Part shown: piece by piece, positions 8,296 to 19,238 of the stretch | Position numbering within the stretch: position 1 is the stretch's first letter | Layout: every line of letters starts with the position of its first letter | NCBI RefSeq assembly: GCF_014648635.1 | Contig: NZ_BMRM01000019.1 | Coordinates: 1 to 64,000, forward strand | DNA length: 64,000 bases | From: Streptomyces cinerochromogenes | Lineage (GTDB): Bacteria; Actinomycetota; Actinomycetes; Streptomycetales; Streptomycetaceae | Direction: 5' to 3' | Position numbers and translations under genes: made by a program | The notes under the pieces: generated by a model | The model's input: the letters and a program-made list of their open reading frames with translations, nothing else | Told to the model about the DNA's origin: nothing | Database searches by the model: none

Positions 8296-9034
8296 TCAGT
8301 CGTCCGGCCCGGCGGGCTCGTCCTCGATGCCGCGGACCACGAAGCCGACCCGGGGGCCGAGTTCGATCCGGTCGCCGTTGTGCAGCCGCTCGGCCCGGTC
8401 CGGCACCAGCACGCGGTCGTTGAGTCGGGTGCCGTTGGTGGCGCCCTGCGCGACCTCGGTCACCCAGGCCGCCCCGTCCTCGGTGTGCAGGACGGTCGCG
8501 TGCCGGCCCGACACCGTCTCCTCGTGGGCCAGGAGCGCCGACGCCTCGGGCGCCCAGCTGCTGCTGCGGCCCAGGCGGAGTTCCGTGCCGCGCGGCACGA
8601 CGAGGTGCCGGCCGCCGGACCGGAACACCAGCCGCAGGGCACCGCCCGCCAGCCGCTCGGGCCTCCGTCCCGTACCGGCCTCCCGCCGGGGCGCGCCGAC
8701 CGGGGTCAGGCACGCGGGGCACACGGCCGTACCGGCGGGGACGACCGCCCCGCAGTCCCGGCACCGCTCACCGACGGACGGCGGGGACGGGACGGACGCG
8801 GGGCGCGCGAAGAGGCGGGAGCGGCCGACCCGCCCCCACTCGTCGTCGTCAGCCCCGTCGTCGTCGGTCCCGTCGTCGTCGGTCCCGTCACGGTCGGTCC
8901 CGTCGCGGTCGGTCCCGTCGCGGTCGGCCCTGTCCGCGTCTGCCTCTGCTTCTACGGCCGTGTCTGCGGCTGCGTCTGGTGCGTCGTCGACGGTGCGCCC
9001 CTCGCCGCCCCAGTCGTCGCCGCCCCAGTCGTCG

Positions 9035-9060
<26 letters not shown>
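8296..9060 (-). CDS. FHA-domain protein with zinc ribbon
   Basis: 254 aa. Residues 1-75 are highly acidic, with a five-fold DRDGT/DDDGT repeat (46-70). A zinc ribbon follows, with C100, C103, C114 and C117 (CRDC...CPAC). The C-terminal FHA domain (about 142-245) keeps the phosphothreonine-binding residues: LGRS (R165), SGRH (184-187) and NGTRLND (209-215). FHA domains bind phosphothreonine peptides, so the natural partner is a substrate of the Ser/Thr kinase encoded at the head of the same operon. The start overlaps the AAA+ ATPase stop by 26 bp, implying coupled translation. It is the last gene of the operon. Confidence 0.85.
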
Positions 9061-11086
<2,026 letters not shown>

Positions 11087-11181
11087 CGTTCCTCCCCGAT
11101 GCGCGCTGTTCCGGGCCGCGCGCCGGCCATGGATGGTGCGGTCCTCTCGGCGCCGTGCTCCGCGACACCGGCTCACCGTGC

Positions 11182-12801
11182 TCAGCGGCGTCCGCCGCCG
11201 TCGACGGTCCGGTGCCGGACGGCGTCCGCGCGGTCGCCCCGGCGGTCGTCCCTGCGGGTGGCGGCCGGCTCGTCGAGCACCACGGCGTCCTCGCCCAGCA
11301 CGCCCGGCAGGGCCCCCTCGGTGCTTTCGACCTTGAATTCGAGGTCCAGGCCGAGCCCGGCGGTGATCTCCTCGAACTCGGCGAGCCGTTGCCGGGTCTC
11401 GGCGCAGCGGGCGTCGTCCAGGGCGCGCTGCCCGGCCGTCCGCTCCCCGGGCCCGCCCCGGTACATGGTCGCCACCCGGAGGCGGCCGTCGACCAGGGTC
11501 GCCCGCAGCCAGTGGCCGGGCTCCCAGCCGTCCGGCGTCCAGTCGAGGCGGATCTCCTGGCCCTCGGGCCGTCCCGCCCCGGCCTGGCCGCCGAACCTCC
11601 TGGCCAGCTCGGCGACGGCGCCCGCGCACTGCTGACGGATGTAGATCGCCTCCAGGGCCCGCTGCCGCTCGTCGACCCGGCGTTCGACCAGCTCCCGTTC
11701 GGCCGGGGTCAGCGGGGTGCCGTGGTCCAGGGTCCGGCGCAGCAGCGCCAGGGCGTCCGGTGCCGGGGCGAGGTCCTCGGCACCCTCCGGGGTCTCGTAG
11801 CCGAGGAACTCGTACTGCAGGGCGGCGGCTTCCTGGGCCTCCCGGGCCTCCTGTGCCTGCCGGGCCGCGTCCCGGACGAACTTGCGGGCCTCGGTGAGGT
11901 GGATACGGGCCCGGCGGGGGTCGTCGGCGGCGCGGCGTACGGCGTCCCGGACGGCGCCCGCGGCGAGTTCGGCGGTCTCGGCGGGCGCGTACGGGTCCAG
12001 CTCGCCGAGGATCTCCGCGCCGGTACGGCGGACCTCGTCCGGGTCGAGTGCGCCGGGGGTGCGCCCGGCGGCGGTCTGCCGGGGCATGCGGTGGGCCTCG
12101 GCGTCGGCGGTGCGCTCGTCGGAGAACCGGCGCAGCGCGCGCTGCCGGCTCTCGCGCAGGGCGCCCTGCCAGTCGTCGTCCCGCTCCTCGTCGAGCCGGA
12201 GCAGGGCGGCGAGGCGCTGCTGTTCCCACGCGGCCTGGCGTTCCTCCGCGCGGTGCAGGGCCTCCTCGGCACGGGCCAGGTGCCGGCGCAGTTCGCCGAG
12301 CCGCTCCCCGACGGGTGTGAGCGGCGGGGGCACGTCGGGGACCGGTGGGGAGCCGGGCGGGCCGCCGGGTGCCGCGGCGGCCCGTGCCGCGCGGGCCAGC
12401 AGGGCGGTCCTGCGGGCGTTGAGCCGGGCGGCGGCGAACGCGGCGGCCTCCCACTGCTCGGCGGCCGTGGCGGCCAGCTGCTGCTGCCGCTCCAGGCAGC
12501 GCTGTTCGTCCGCGGCCCGTACCGCCGCCGCGGCGAGGAGCCGGGTGCCGAGCAGGGCGGCCCGCCCGACGAGCAGGACGCCGCTGAGCGAGCCGAGCAC
12601 CTGGAGCGCGGCGTCCGCGGCCTGGTGGACCGCGTGGCCGGTCGCGCCGGCGAGATGGGCGGAGGCCTGCCCGGTCGCGTCGTGCAGGTGCAGCATGCCG
12701 GTGTGCGGCAGCGCCTGCGGGTCGAGGGGCGGCGGGGGCGGGGGGAAGGACACCGCGGGTTCGATCATCTGGATCGTGGGCAAGGCGAGACCCGAACTCA
12801 T
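11182..12801 (-). CDS. Ala/Arg-rich coiled-coil protein of the kinase operon
   Basis: 539 aa, starting at the ATG that overlaps the kinase stop by 4 bp (ATGA). Residues 60-90 are hydrophobic (LQVLGSLSGVLLVGRAALLG), possibly a membrane-associated helix. Residues 90-430 are dominated by Ala/Arg/Glu heptads (for example RHLARAEEALHRAEERQ), indicating long coiled coils. The C-terminal about 110 residues form a small globular part (IRLDWTPDGWEPGHWLRATL and VATMYRGGPG) of unknown family. No enzyme motif is present. Its tight coupling to the kinase suggests a scaffold or the main phosphorylation substrate read by the FHA protein; this is inference. Confidence 0.65.
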   Translation of the reverse strand: MSSGLALPTIQMIEPAVSFPPPPPPLDPQALPHTGMLHLHDATGQASAHLAGATGHAVHQAADAALQVLGSLSGVLLVGRAALLGTRLLAAAAVRAADEQRCLERQQQLAATAAEQWEAAAFAAARLNARRTALLARAARAAAAPGGPPGSPPVPDVPPPLTPVGERLGELRRHLARAEEALHRAEERQAAWEQQRLAALLRLDEERDDDWQGALRESRQRALRRFSDERTADAEAHRMPRQTAAGRTPGALDPDEVRRTGAEILGELDPYAPAETAELAAGAVRDAVRRAADDPRRARIHLTEARKFVRDAARQAQEAREAQEAAALQYEFLGYETPEGAEDLAPAPDALALLRRTLDHGTPLTPAERELVERRVDERQRALEAIYIRQQCAGAVAELARRFGGQAGAGRPEGQEIRLDWTPDGWEPGHWLRATLVDGRLRVATMYRGGPGERTAGQRALDDARCAETRQRLAEFEEITAGLGLDLEFKVESTEGALPGVLGEDAVVLDEPAATRRDDRRGDRADAVRHRTVDGGGRR

Positions 12802-15422
12802 GTCTGCTCTCCTGTCGTGTCGGTCGTCGTCCCGGCCCGCCGGCGGACCACCCGCCGTAGCCGCCGCCACCCGTTCCCGGCCCGCGCGCGAACCCCCTGC
12901 CCCAGCCGCCGCCACCAGCCCCCGGTCCGGCCGGTATCCGGCTGCCGACCCCGGCGCCACCGGCCTCCTGCTCCTGCCCGGTCGCCGGCCGGCCGCCCCG
13001 GCCACCGGGACCGGCCCCCGGCCCGCCCGCGAACCGCCTGCCGCAGCCGGCGCCACCCGTCCCCGGCCCGCCCGCGAACCGTCCGCAGCAGCCGGCGCCA
13101 CCGGTCCCGGAGGGGGAGCCGGGCCCCGGGCTGTCCGTCGGGTCCGGGCCGCCACTGCCGGCCGCGACGTCGGGCCTCCCGCCGGGCCCGGCGCTCGCTT
13201 CGCAGCCGCCGCCAGGCCCAGCCGCGGCGCACGCTCCAGACGGCGACGGCGGCGGCCGAGGCGAGCGGCCACAGCCACGGGGCCACGGCGACCGCGTAGA
13301 ACCCGGCGAAGCCGGCGAGGACGAGCAGCGCCGCGCCCACCCAGCGTCCGAGCCGGGTGCGGGCCAGCCTGCCGGGCCGCTCCGAGCTGCGGATCAGCAG
13401 GCCCGCCAGCGACCGGCCGGGGTGGTAGAAGGGCGGGCCGATGTACACGGCGGTCCACATCTCCACCACGAAGACGAACGCGGCGGCGGGCAGCGCCTCC
13501 AGCCAGGCCGTGACGACCGCCTCGTCGGATGCGCGGCCGAGCACGTCCGCGAGGCCGATCACGAAGGTCCAGGGGGCGGTGACGGCGACGGCTCCGAGCA
13601 GGGCCCAGCCCAGCGTGGGCAGGCGGTCCATCCGGCGCAGTACGGCGATGAGTCCGTCCTGGTCGGCCGCCAGCAGCCGGGCGTGTTCCTCTTCCAGGCG
13701 TCGGTCGCTGAGCGCCTGCGCGTCCCTCCGGGCCCGGCCGGTGAGCAGCAGGGCGACGACGAGGCGTACGTCGTCGTCCTGGGCGGAGAGCAGCGCGTCG
13801 AACCAGGGGATCCGCGCCGGGAGTTCGGCGCGGATCCGCAGCAGCAGGCGGGTGAGCTGCTCCCTGGTGCGTTCCGGTTCGCGCGCCAGTTGCAGCAGCC
13901 AGGCGTCCACGGCCACGGTGCGTCTGAGGTCGGCGCGGTCCCGGCGGTCGCGCCGCAGTTCTTGGACGGTGGGCTCCCACCGGTCGCGCAGGACGCGCCA
14001 CGCGTCGGCGGTCCGGTCGAGTCCGTGGCCGCCGGGCCGCTGGGCGAGTCCGGTGAGCACCTCGGGGTGGTCCGCCAGGTACCGGACCAGCGTGACCGCG
14101 TCGGCGTGCCCGTCCCGGGCGCCCTGGCAGAGCCGGCGCATGCCTTGCGCGTCCAGGGGTGCTCCGTGCCAGGTGACGTCGAGTCCGGGGCCGAGCCAGT
14201 TCAGCAGGTCCACGACGACCGCGACGGGCGGGGGCCCGGCCAGGTCCTGCCGCAGGCGGCGCAGCCGGTCCAGTTCGCCGCTGCTGCGGCCGCCGACGGA
14301 CGCGAACTGGCCCAGCCATTCGACCAGTCGGGCCCGGTCCTCGTCGTCGGCCAGCATCCGCGCCGCCGACACGTGGTTCTGGTCCAGGTGGACGGCGAGG
14401 TGCTCGGTGCCGGTGAACTCCTGGCCCATGAACGGGAAGGGCCGGACCGCGGGGCGCGCGGGGTCGTCGGGGAAGATCCGCCCGTCGGTGCGCGGGGCGA
14501 CGTCGGGGTCCTTGCCGTCCAGCCAGTCCCGCACCTGCGCCGCCTGCCAGCGCTGCTCGGGCGCCCGGGTGAGCAGGCCCTCGCAGAGCAGGCGGGTCCG
14601 CCGGTGCGTGATGCCGCTGACGTCGGGGGCGTGGGTGGCGATCTCCGCGAGCACGTCCTCGTCCCGGCGGAACTCGATGGGGTGCCTGCCGAGCGCGAGG
14701 TGGGCGGTGACCATGCCGAGGGACCACCAGTCGCCGGCCTCGGAGACGGTCTGCCGGAGCAGTCCGGCCTCCGGTGCGAGGTAGAGGGGCTTGCCGCGCC
14801 AGTCGGTCCGGGGCTCCAGCGCCTCCTCGGGCCGGTGGACGGCGGCGCCGAAGTCCACGAGGACGAGGTCGGCGGTGTCACCGCGGCGCGTCTGCACCAT
14901 GATGTTGTCGGGCGTGATGTCCCGGTGGACCACGCCCCGTTCGTGCAGGGCGGTGACGGCGTCCCAGAGCTGGCCCACCACCGCGTGTACGGCGTCGGGG
15001 GGCAGGCCGTCGGGGTGGTCCCGGAGGTACCTCTCCAGGGTCTCCTCGCCGTGCGACCAGTACAGGTGCCAGGGGTGGCCGTGGGCGTCGCCGGTCTCCA
15101 GGAGCCGTTCCAGATGGGGGGCCGGGCGTGCGCCCAGCTCCCGCAGCTCCTGCTCGACGTCCGGGTCCGGGGCGTGCAGCCGGTGGTACCACTTGAGGAC
15201 CAGCGGTATCTCGGCGGCCCCATGGCGTGCCGTCAGGTCACGGACGCGCAGGACGACGGCCTCGGCGGGCCGGAGTGCCTCGGAAAGCACGGCGACGAGC
15301 AGAAAGCGGTCGGCGAGTGCGGGCGGTACGTCAGCGCGTACCGGGCGGGTCTCGATGATCCGCGCATTGGTGAAACCCCCGTCGGCGGGGTCGACGAATC
15401 GGGTGGGCGGTGTGGTCGTCAT
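12798..15422 (-). CDS. Membrane Ser/Thr protein kinase with basic repeat tail
   Basis: 874 aa. The kinase domain (about 35-305) keeps the catalytic set: Lys in LVLKWY (K77), VVHRDITPDNIM (HRD 166-168, N173), DFG (190-192) and LAPEAG for APE (216-218). A helical cytoplasmic region follows to about 600. Hydrophobic stretches at about 603-628, 645-664 and 694-730 are likely membrane segments. The last 140 residues are extremely basic, built from repeated units like WRRLRQAVRGRAG. It differs from standard Pkn kinases, which have one membrane segment and PASTA or other extracellular sensors. It heads the kinase/coiled-coil/AAA+/FHA operon and is divergent from the macro-domain gene. Confidence 0.85.
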   Translation of the reverse strand: MTTTPPTRFVDPADGGFTNARIIETRPVRADVPPALADRFLLVAVLSEALRPAEAVVLRVRDLTARHGAAEIPLVLKWYHRLHAPDPDVEQELRELGARPAPHLERLLETGDAHGHPWHLYWSHGEETLERYLRDHPDGLPPDAVHAVVGQLWDAVTALHERGVVHRDITPDNIMVQTRRGDTADLVLVDFGAAVHRPEEALEPRTDWRGKPLYLAPEAGLLRQTVSEAGDWWSLGMVTAHLALGRHPIEFRRDEDVLAEIATHAPDVSGITHRRTRLLCEGLLTRAPEQRWQAAQVRDWLDGKDPDVAPRTDGRIFPDDPARPAVRPFPFMGQEFTGTEHLAVHLDQNHVSAARMLADDEDRARLVEWLGQFASVGGRSSGELDRLRRLRQDLAGPPPVAVVVDLLNWLGPGLDVTWHGAPLDAQGMRRLCQGARDGHADAVTLVRYLADHPEVLTGLAQRPGGHGLDRTADAWRVLRDRWEPTVQELRRDRRDRADLRRTVAVDAWLLQLAREPERTREQLTRLLLRIRAELPARIPWFDALLSAQDDDVRLVVALLLTGRARRDAQALSDRRLEEEHARLLAADQDGLIAVLRRMDRLPTLGWALLGAVAVTAPWTFVIGLADVLGRASDEAVVTAWLEALPAAAFVFVVEMWTAVYIGPPFYHPGRSLAGLLIRSSERPGRLARTRLGRWVGAALLVLAGFAGFYAVAVAPWLWPLASAAAVAVWSVRRGWAWRRLRSERRARREARRRGRQWRPGPDGQPGARLPLRDRWRRLLRTVRGRAGDGWRRLRQAVRGRAGGRSRWPGRPAGDRAGAGGRWRRGRQPDTGRTGGWWRRLGQGVRARAGNGWRRLRRVVRRRAGTTTDTTGEQT

Positions 15423-15580
15423 CTACCGGCCTTCCGGGAAACGCGCTGGGTGAACCGGGGGCCACAATGCTTCGGCGAGCGGGCCCAAGGGACGGGCCGC
15501 AGGACGAAGAAGATATCCCGATTCCCTGCGAGGGGCGGGGAGTTTCCCGGATCTTCAGCACATGCCCGCCCGGGACTACG

Positions 15581-16789
15581 ATGCGCATCATGTGCTCCCT
15601 GCCCTCGCACGAAAGTCTCGTCGCCGAACTCAGGGAAGTGAGGCGCCGAGGCCTGCCCGGGTTGCGCCACTGCGCCAGGGACGCGCTGCGCGAGGCCGCC
15701 ACGGCGGCCGGCCTGTGCACCGGGCCGGACGACGAGCAGACCGGTATCGAGGAGCTGCTCGGCGCGGCGGTGCGGCGGCTGGCCGGCGGGCACCCGGTGC
15801 GGGACGACGACTCCAGCGATCCGCTGGCCCGCGCCGCCGCCCACTCCTTCGGGCTCTTCGCCGCGCGCCGCGGGGTTCCCGGCACCGACCGGCGCAAGGC
15901 CGCGGCGGCCGTCTACGGCGTGACCACCGAGCGGTTCCGCAAGAGCCAGGAGCACGACGTCGTCGCCGAACTGGCGGCGGCGGTCCTGGCGGTCGCCCGG
16001 GAGTCCGATGTCCGCCAACAGACCGGTGCCGCAGTTGAGTTGACGACACCGGCGCCCCCGGTGCAGACGGCCCCGCCCGCGCACACCGCCCCGCCCTCGC
16101 CCCCGGCCCGGGCCGCCGGCGGTTTCCCGGCCCGGCGCCCGGCCGTCCGACCGGTCACCGCCGGAGCGGCGGCCCCGGCGGGCCGGATCACCGTCCGGGT
16201 GTGCCCGATCGAGGAGGTCCGGGACGTGGACATCCTCGTCTCCTCGGAGAACACCTATCTGGAGATGTCCAAGACCTTCCGCCCCACGGTGTCCGGCGCG
16301 CTGCGCCGGGCCGCCGCCCTGCGGGACGGCTCGGGCGAGATCGTGGACGACGTGCTCTCCCGGGAGCTGGGCGTGTGGCTGCGGACGCACGGCCGTTCGG
16401 GCAGGCCGGTGCGGCCGGGTACGGTGATCGCCACCTCGTCCGGCGCCCTGGCCGCGCAGGGGGTGCGGCGCGTCCACCACGCGGCGATCGCCACCCCGGT
16501 CGGCGGCGGCGACCGCTACCACGTGTCCCCCGCCGTGCTGGGCGAGGTGGTGCGTACGTCCTTCGAACTGGCCCGCCACGAGAGCGAGTTCCTCTCCCTG
16601 CCGATGTCCTCCATCTGTTTCCCGCTGCTCGGCGCCGGCCGGGGCGGCCTGCCCGTCGAGACGGTGGCCCGCCGGCTGCTGGAGGCGATCCGGGCGGAGC
16701 TGCGCCGGGACCCGTCCTGGTCGGTGCTGGTGGTCACGTTGGAGGAGGGCCACGCTCGGCTGCTCACGGCCGCCAGCTCCGCTCCGTGA
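15581..16789 (+). CDS. Macro-domain-like protein with helical N-terminus
   Basis: 402 aa from ATG 15581; another ATG at 15590 is possible, and neither has a strong leader. Residues 1-150 are helical and unrecognised. A Pro/Ala linker (about 155-200) leads to a C-terminal domain with macro-fold signatures: VDILVSSENTYLEMS for the VNAAN-type first strand, PTVSGALRRAA for the following helix, and ICFPLLGAGRGGLP for the glycine-rich ADP-ribose loop. Macro domains bind or remove ADP-ribose or its derivatives. The gene is divergent from the kinase and its end overlaps the convergent radical-SAM gene by 26 bp. With the RES toxin, which consumes NAD, nearby, an ADP-ribose-linked function is attractive but unproven. 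Confidence 0.7.
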   Translation: MRIMCSLPSHESLVAELREVRRRGLPGLRHCARDALREAATAAGLCTGPDDEQTGIEELLGAAVRRLAGGHPVRDDDSSDPLARAAAHSFGLFAARRGVPGTDRRKAAAAVYGVTTERFRKSQEHDVVAELAAAVLAVARESDVRQQTGAAVELTTPAPPVQTAPPAHTAPPSPPARAAGGFPARRPAVRPVTAGAAAPAGRITVRVCPIEEVRDVDILVSSENTYLEMSKTFRPTVSGALRRAAALRDGSGEIVDDVLSRELGVWLRTHGRSGRPVRPGTVIATSSGALAAQGVRRVHHAAIATPVGGGDRYHVSPAVLGEVVRTSFELARHESEFLSLPMSSICFPLLGAGRGGLPVETVARRLLEAIRAELRRDPSWSVLVVTLEEGHARLLTAASSAP

Positions 16790-17441
16790 AGCCGACTCCG
16801 CGCTGCCGCAACCGCCGCTCCAGTTGCGCGAGTTCACCGCGGAGCGGGACGCCGTAGAACCGCAGCCGCCCGTCGTCGGCGGGGCCCGTCTGGAGCCGTG
16901 GGCCCGGTGACTCCCGGGTGAGGTACGGGACGTAGCGGGCGGTGCCGAGCGGGGTGAGCGGGACGATCCGCTGGTTGGCCGAGCCCCGCCAGGCCAGCCG
17001 GGTGGGCTCCGCGATCCGGAACCGGCCGGTGATCACGGCGTCCGCGCCGCGGAGGGCGGACCGCTGCCCGGGCGTCAGCTCCCCGGACTCGTACCCCGTG
17101 TACACCAGCAGGTCGGCGGGGTGGGGTCCGGCGCTCCCCGCGCGGCGCCGGGCCCCGTCCCGCAGGCGGGCCGCACCGGCGAGGAGTTCCGCGAGGGCCG
17201 CCGCCTGCTGCAGCGGCTCGCCGCCGCTGACCGTGAGGCCGTCCGCCCCGTCGGCGAGGGCCCGCCGCCACAGCGCGAGCACCTCGCCGACCGTGGCGGG
17301 CGTCCCCGCCTCCGGGTCCCAGGTGTGCCGGGACATGCATCCGGGGCAGGCCAGCGAGCAGCCCTGGAACCAGACGCCGAGCCGTTTTCCGGGGCCCAGT
17401 GTTTCCAACGGGTAGTGCGTCCCGTCGAGGCGTAATTCCAC
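16764..17441 (-). CDS. Small radical SAM protein (4Fe-4S single-cluster, NrdG-like)
   Basis: 225 aa from a GTG preceded by GGAGGAG; longer upstream readings lack a leader. The cluster motif is CSLACPGC (C28, C32, C35) and the SAM-binding GGEP lies at 73-76, inside LTVSGGEPLQQ as in the anaerobic ribonucleotide-reductase activase group. The length fits this single-cluster family. No nrdD-like glycyl-radical partner is seen, so classical NrdG activity is unlikely; comparable small radical SAM proteins accompany conflict or stress operons. The C-terminus (GRLRFYGVPLRGELAQLERR) looks like a specific tail. It runs convergently into the macro-domain gene. Confidence 0.8.
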   Translation of the reverse strand: MELRLDGTHYPLETLGPGKRLGVWFQGCSLACPGCMSRHTWDPEAGTPATVGEVLALWRRALADGADGLTVSGGEPLQQAAALAELLAGAARLRDGARRRAGSAGPHPADLLVYTGYESGELTPGQRSALRGADAVITGRFRIAEPTRLAWRGSANQRIVPLTPLGTARYVPYLTRESPGPRLQTGPADDGRLRFYGVPLRGELAQLERRLRQRGVGFTERSWRP

Positions 17442-17679
17442 GGCATCTCCTCCTCGCACCGGCTTGGAGTATCCAGTGCGGCGAGGGCCGCCCGCAATTG
17501 CCGGAAGGCCGCGATCCGGCTCTCCGCCGGGCGGGAACCGGTTGTTTTCCGGAACCCCGCAAAGAATGATCGGTTCCTCTGAAATCGCGTGCCCCGGAAG
17601 GGGTTTTGCTCCGCTACTCTCTCCCCATCGCGGCGCCTTCCCACCCGGACCGCCCGCGACGAATGGGGGCTCTTCGAAA

Positions 17680-18372
17680 ATGATCAACAAAGCTCGAATA
17701 AACGTCCGGGTTCGACGGCTGAAAACCGGGCGCCTCTCCTCGCTGCGCGCCCGGTTCCACGGCCGCCGGGACGCGGCCGGGCTCCGGGAACTGCTGAGGG
17801 ACACCGCGGCGGGACGCACACCGGCCGACACCGGCCTGCCGCCCTACGTCCTCGGCCTGCACGCGCGGGTGCGGCGCGGCAGCGCGCGGCTGCGTTCCCG
17901 CACCCTGGCAGCGCACCGCGATCTGTACGTCCGGATCCAGGCCGAGTCGGTACGGGTGGTGACCCAGTACACCGTGCGCAGGGATCCGGCGCCGGCCGCG
18001 CTCGCCCGGTACGGGCGGAGCGTCGCGGAGTGGCGCTCCGCCGCCGCGGTCTGCCGGCAGCAGGCCCAGCAACTCGTGGACGAGGCGAACCAGTTGATCG
18101 CCTGCTACTGGGACGCCGTCTGGACCCGCGCCCAGGCCGACGGCGGCGGTGACGGCGAGGCCGGCGGCCCGCCGCCGGGCCGGCTGCCCGGGGAGATCAC
18201 GCTGGACCCCACCTGGGCCAACCTGGACGACAGCCTGCTCAGCGACCGCTGGTACGCCCCGCAGGACGTCGGACGCCACGCCGACCCGTCGGCCGTCGCC
18301 CAGGCCCTGCACATCCTCGACCACCAGACGGTGCCCGGCGCCGACGCCACGAGCGGTGCCCGCGGGCGATGA
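17680..18372 (+). CDS. Unknown basic/helical protein
   Basis: 230 aa from ATG 17680, with a GGGGG purine run about 10 nt upstream. I do not recognise a family. The N-terminal 60 residues are strongly basic (ARINVRVRRLKTGRL), the middle is helical with RIQAESVRVVTQYT, and the C-terminus has GEITLDPTWANLDDSLLSDRW. No membrane segment, signal or catalytic motif is visible. Its TGA overlaps an ATG (ATGA) in the next gene's upstream extension and it lies about 95 bp before that gene's better start, so it probably shares an mRNA with the lipoprotein and membrane coiled-coil genes. Confidence 0.6.
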   Translation: MINKARINVRVRRLKTGRLSSLRARFHGRRDAAGLRELLRDTAAGRTPADTGLPPYVLGLHARVRRGSARLRSRTLAAHRDLYVRIQAESVRVVTQYTVRRDPAPAALARYGRSVAEWRSAAAVCRQQAQQLVDEANQLIACYWDAVWTRAQADGGGDGEAGGPPPGRLPGEITLDPTWANLDDSLLSDRWYAPQDVGRHADPSAVAQALHILDHQTVPGADATSGARGR

Positions 18373-18467
18373 CCGTCCCCCGGCCGCCCGCCGCCCGTCC
18401 CGCGTACCCCGCTCCCCGGTACCCCGCTCTTCGTGCCCCGCTCCCAGGAAGGCCAAGGACCGTCATC

Positions 18468-19238
18468 GTGTCTCACTCGGCCCGGACCGCCGGCCGGTCC
18501 CCCGTCCGCGCCGCCCGCCGGCTCGCCGTCGTCGTCCCGCTGGTGTGCGCGCTCTCCGCGCTCGTGTCCTGCACCCAAGGGGAGGGGGGAGAAGCCCTCA
18601 CCACGCCCTGCGGGGTGGTGGTCGACGGTTCGGGGTCGGCCGCCGCGGTGAAGGAGGGATTCGACTCGGAGGCCAAGCTCAAGGACAGCCTCGGCGAGTT
18701 CCTCACCGACCAGAAGTGCGGAACCGTGGACTTCGCGCCCATCACGCGCTCCTCCCGCAGTTCCTCCTGCCGCCAGAGCCAGGTGGACCTCGACCCGCCG
18801 CACGACGCGACCACCGACCGGAAGGTGCAGCGGGTGAACGCCCAGCGCAGCGCCGCCGTCGCGGCGCTCGCCGAGCTGACGTGCGCCCGCAAGCAGAACG
18901 GTTCGGACGTGTGGGGGGCGCTGGCCCGCATCGGGGAGACCGTCCCCGACGACGGCGGGGCCCCGAAGGTGCTCGTGGTCAGCGACTTCGACCAGGCCGA
19001 CCCGGAGTTCCACCTGTCCCGCCAGGACCTCACCTCCGAGGCGAAGCGGGCGAAGGTCATCGACACGCTCGTACGGAAGCGGGGCCTGCCCGGCATCAAG
19101 GGGATGGACGTGTTCCCCGTCGGGCTCGGCATGCAGTACTCGGCGAAACCCAGCAGGGCCGACGACTTCGAGTCCTTCTGGACGGAAGCACTCGAAGGGA
19201 GGGCCAAGGCCCATGTCGACAACCGGTACAAGCGCTGA
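18468..19238 (+). CDS. vWA-like secreted lipoprotein
   Basis: 256 aa from the GTG at 18468, chosen because AAGGAC lies 7 nt upstream and it yields a normal signal: a basic n-region, then LAVVVPLVCALSALVSC with the lipobox Cys at 35. An in-frame ATG at 18369 overlapping the previous stop is the alternative. The mature part starts a von Willebrand A-like fold: VVVDGSGS (D53, S55, S57) matches the metal-binding DxSxS, and PKVLVVSDFDQ is the later core strand. It is predicted to sit on the outer membrane face and bind a divalent cation and a protein partner. It overlaps the next membrane coiled-coil gene by 26 bp. Confidence 0.7.
   Translation: MSHSARTAGRSPVRAARRLAVVVPLVCALSALVSCTQGEGGEALTTPCGVVVDGSGSAAAVKEGFDSEAKLKDSLGEFLTDQKCGTVDFAPITRSSRSSSCRQSQVDLDPPHDATTDRKVQRVNAQRSAAVAALAELTCARKQNGSDVWGALARIGETVPDDGGAPKVLVVSDFDQADPEFHLSRQDLTSEAKRAKVIDTLVRKRGLPGIKGMDVFPVGLGMQYSAKPSRADDFESFWTEALEGRAKAHVDNRYKR

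Noticed and set aside
8706..8930. Candidate CRISPR-like array suggested by regular GTCCCGTCG units
   Set aside because: These are in-frame codon repeats of DRDGT/DDDGT in the FHA protein with no spacers.
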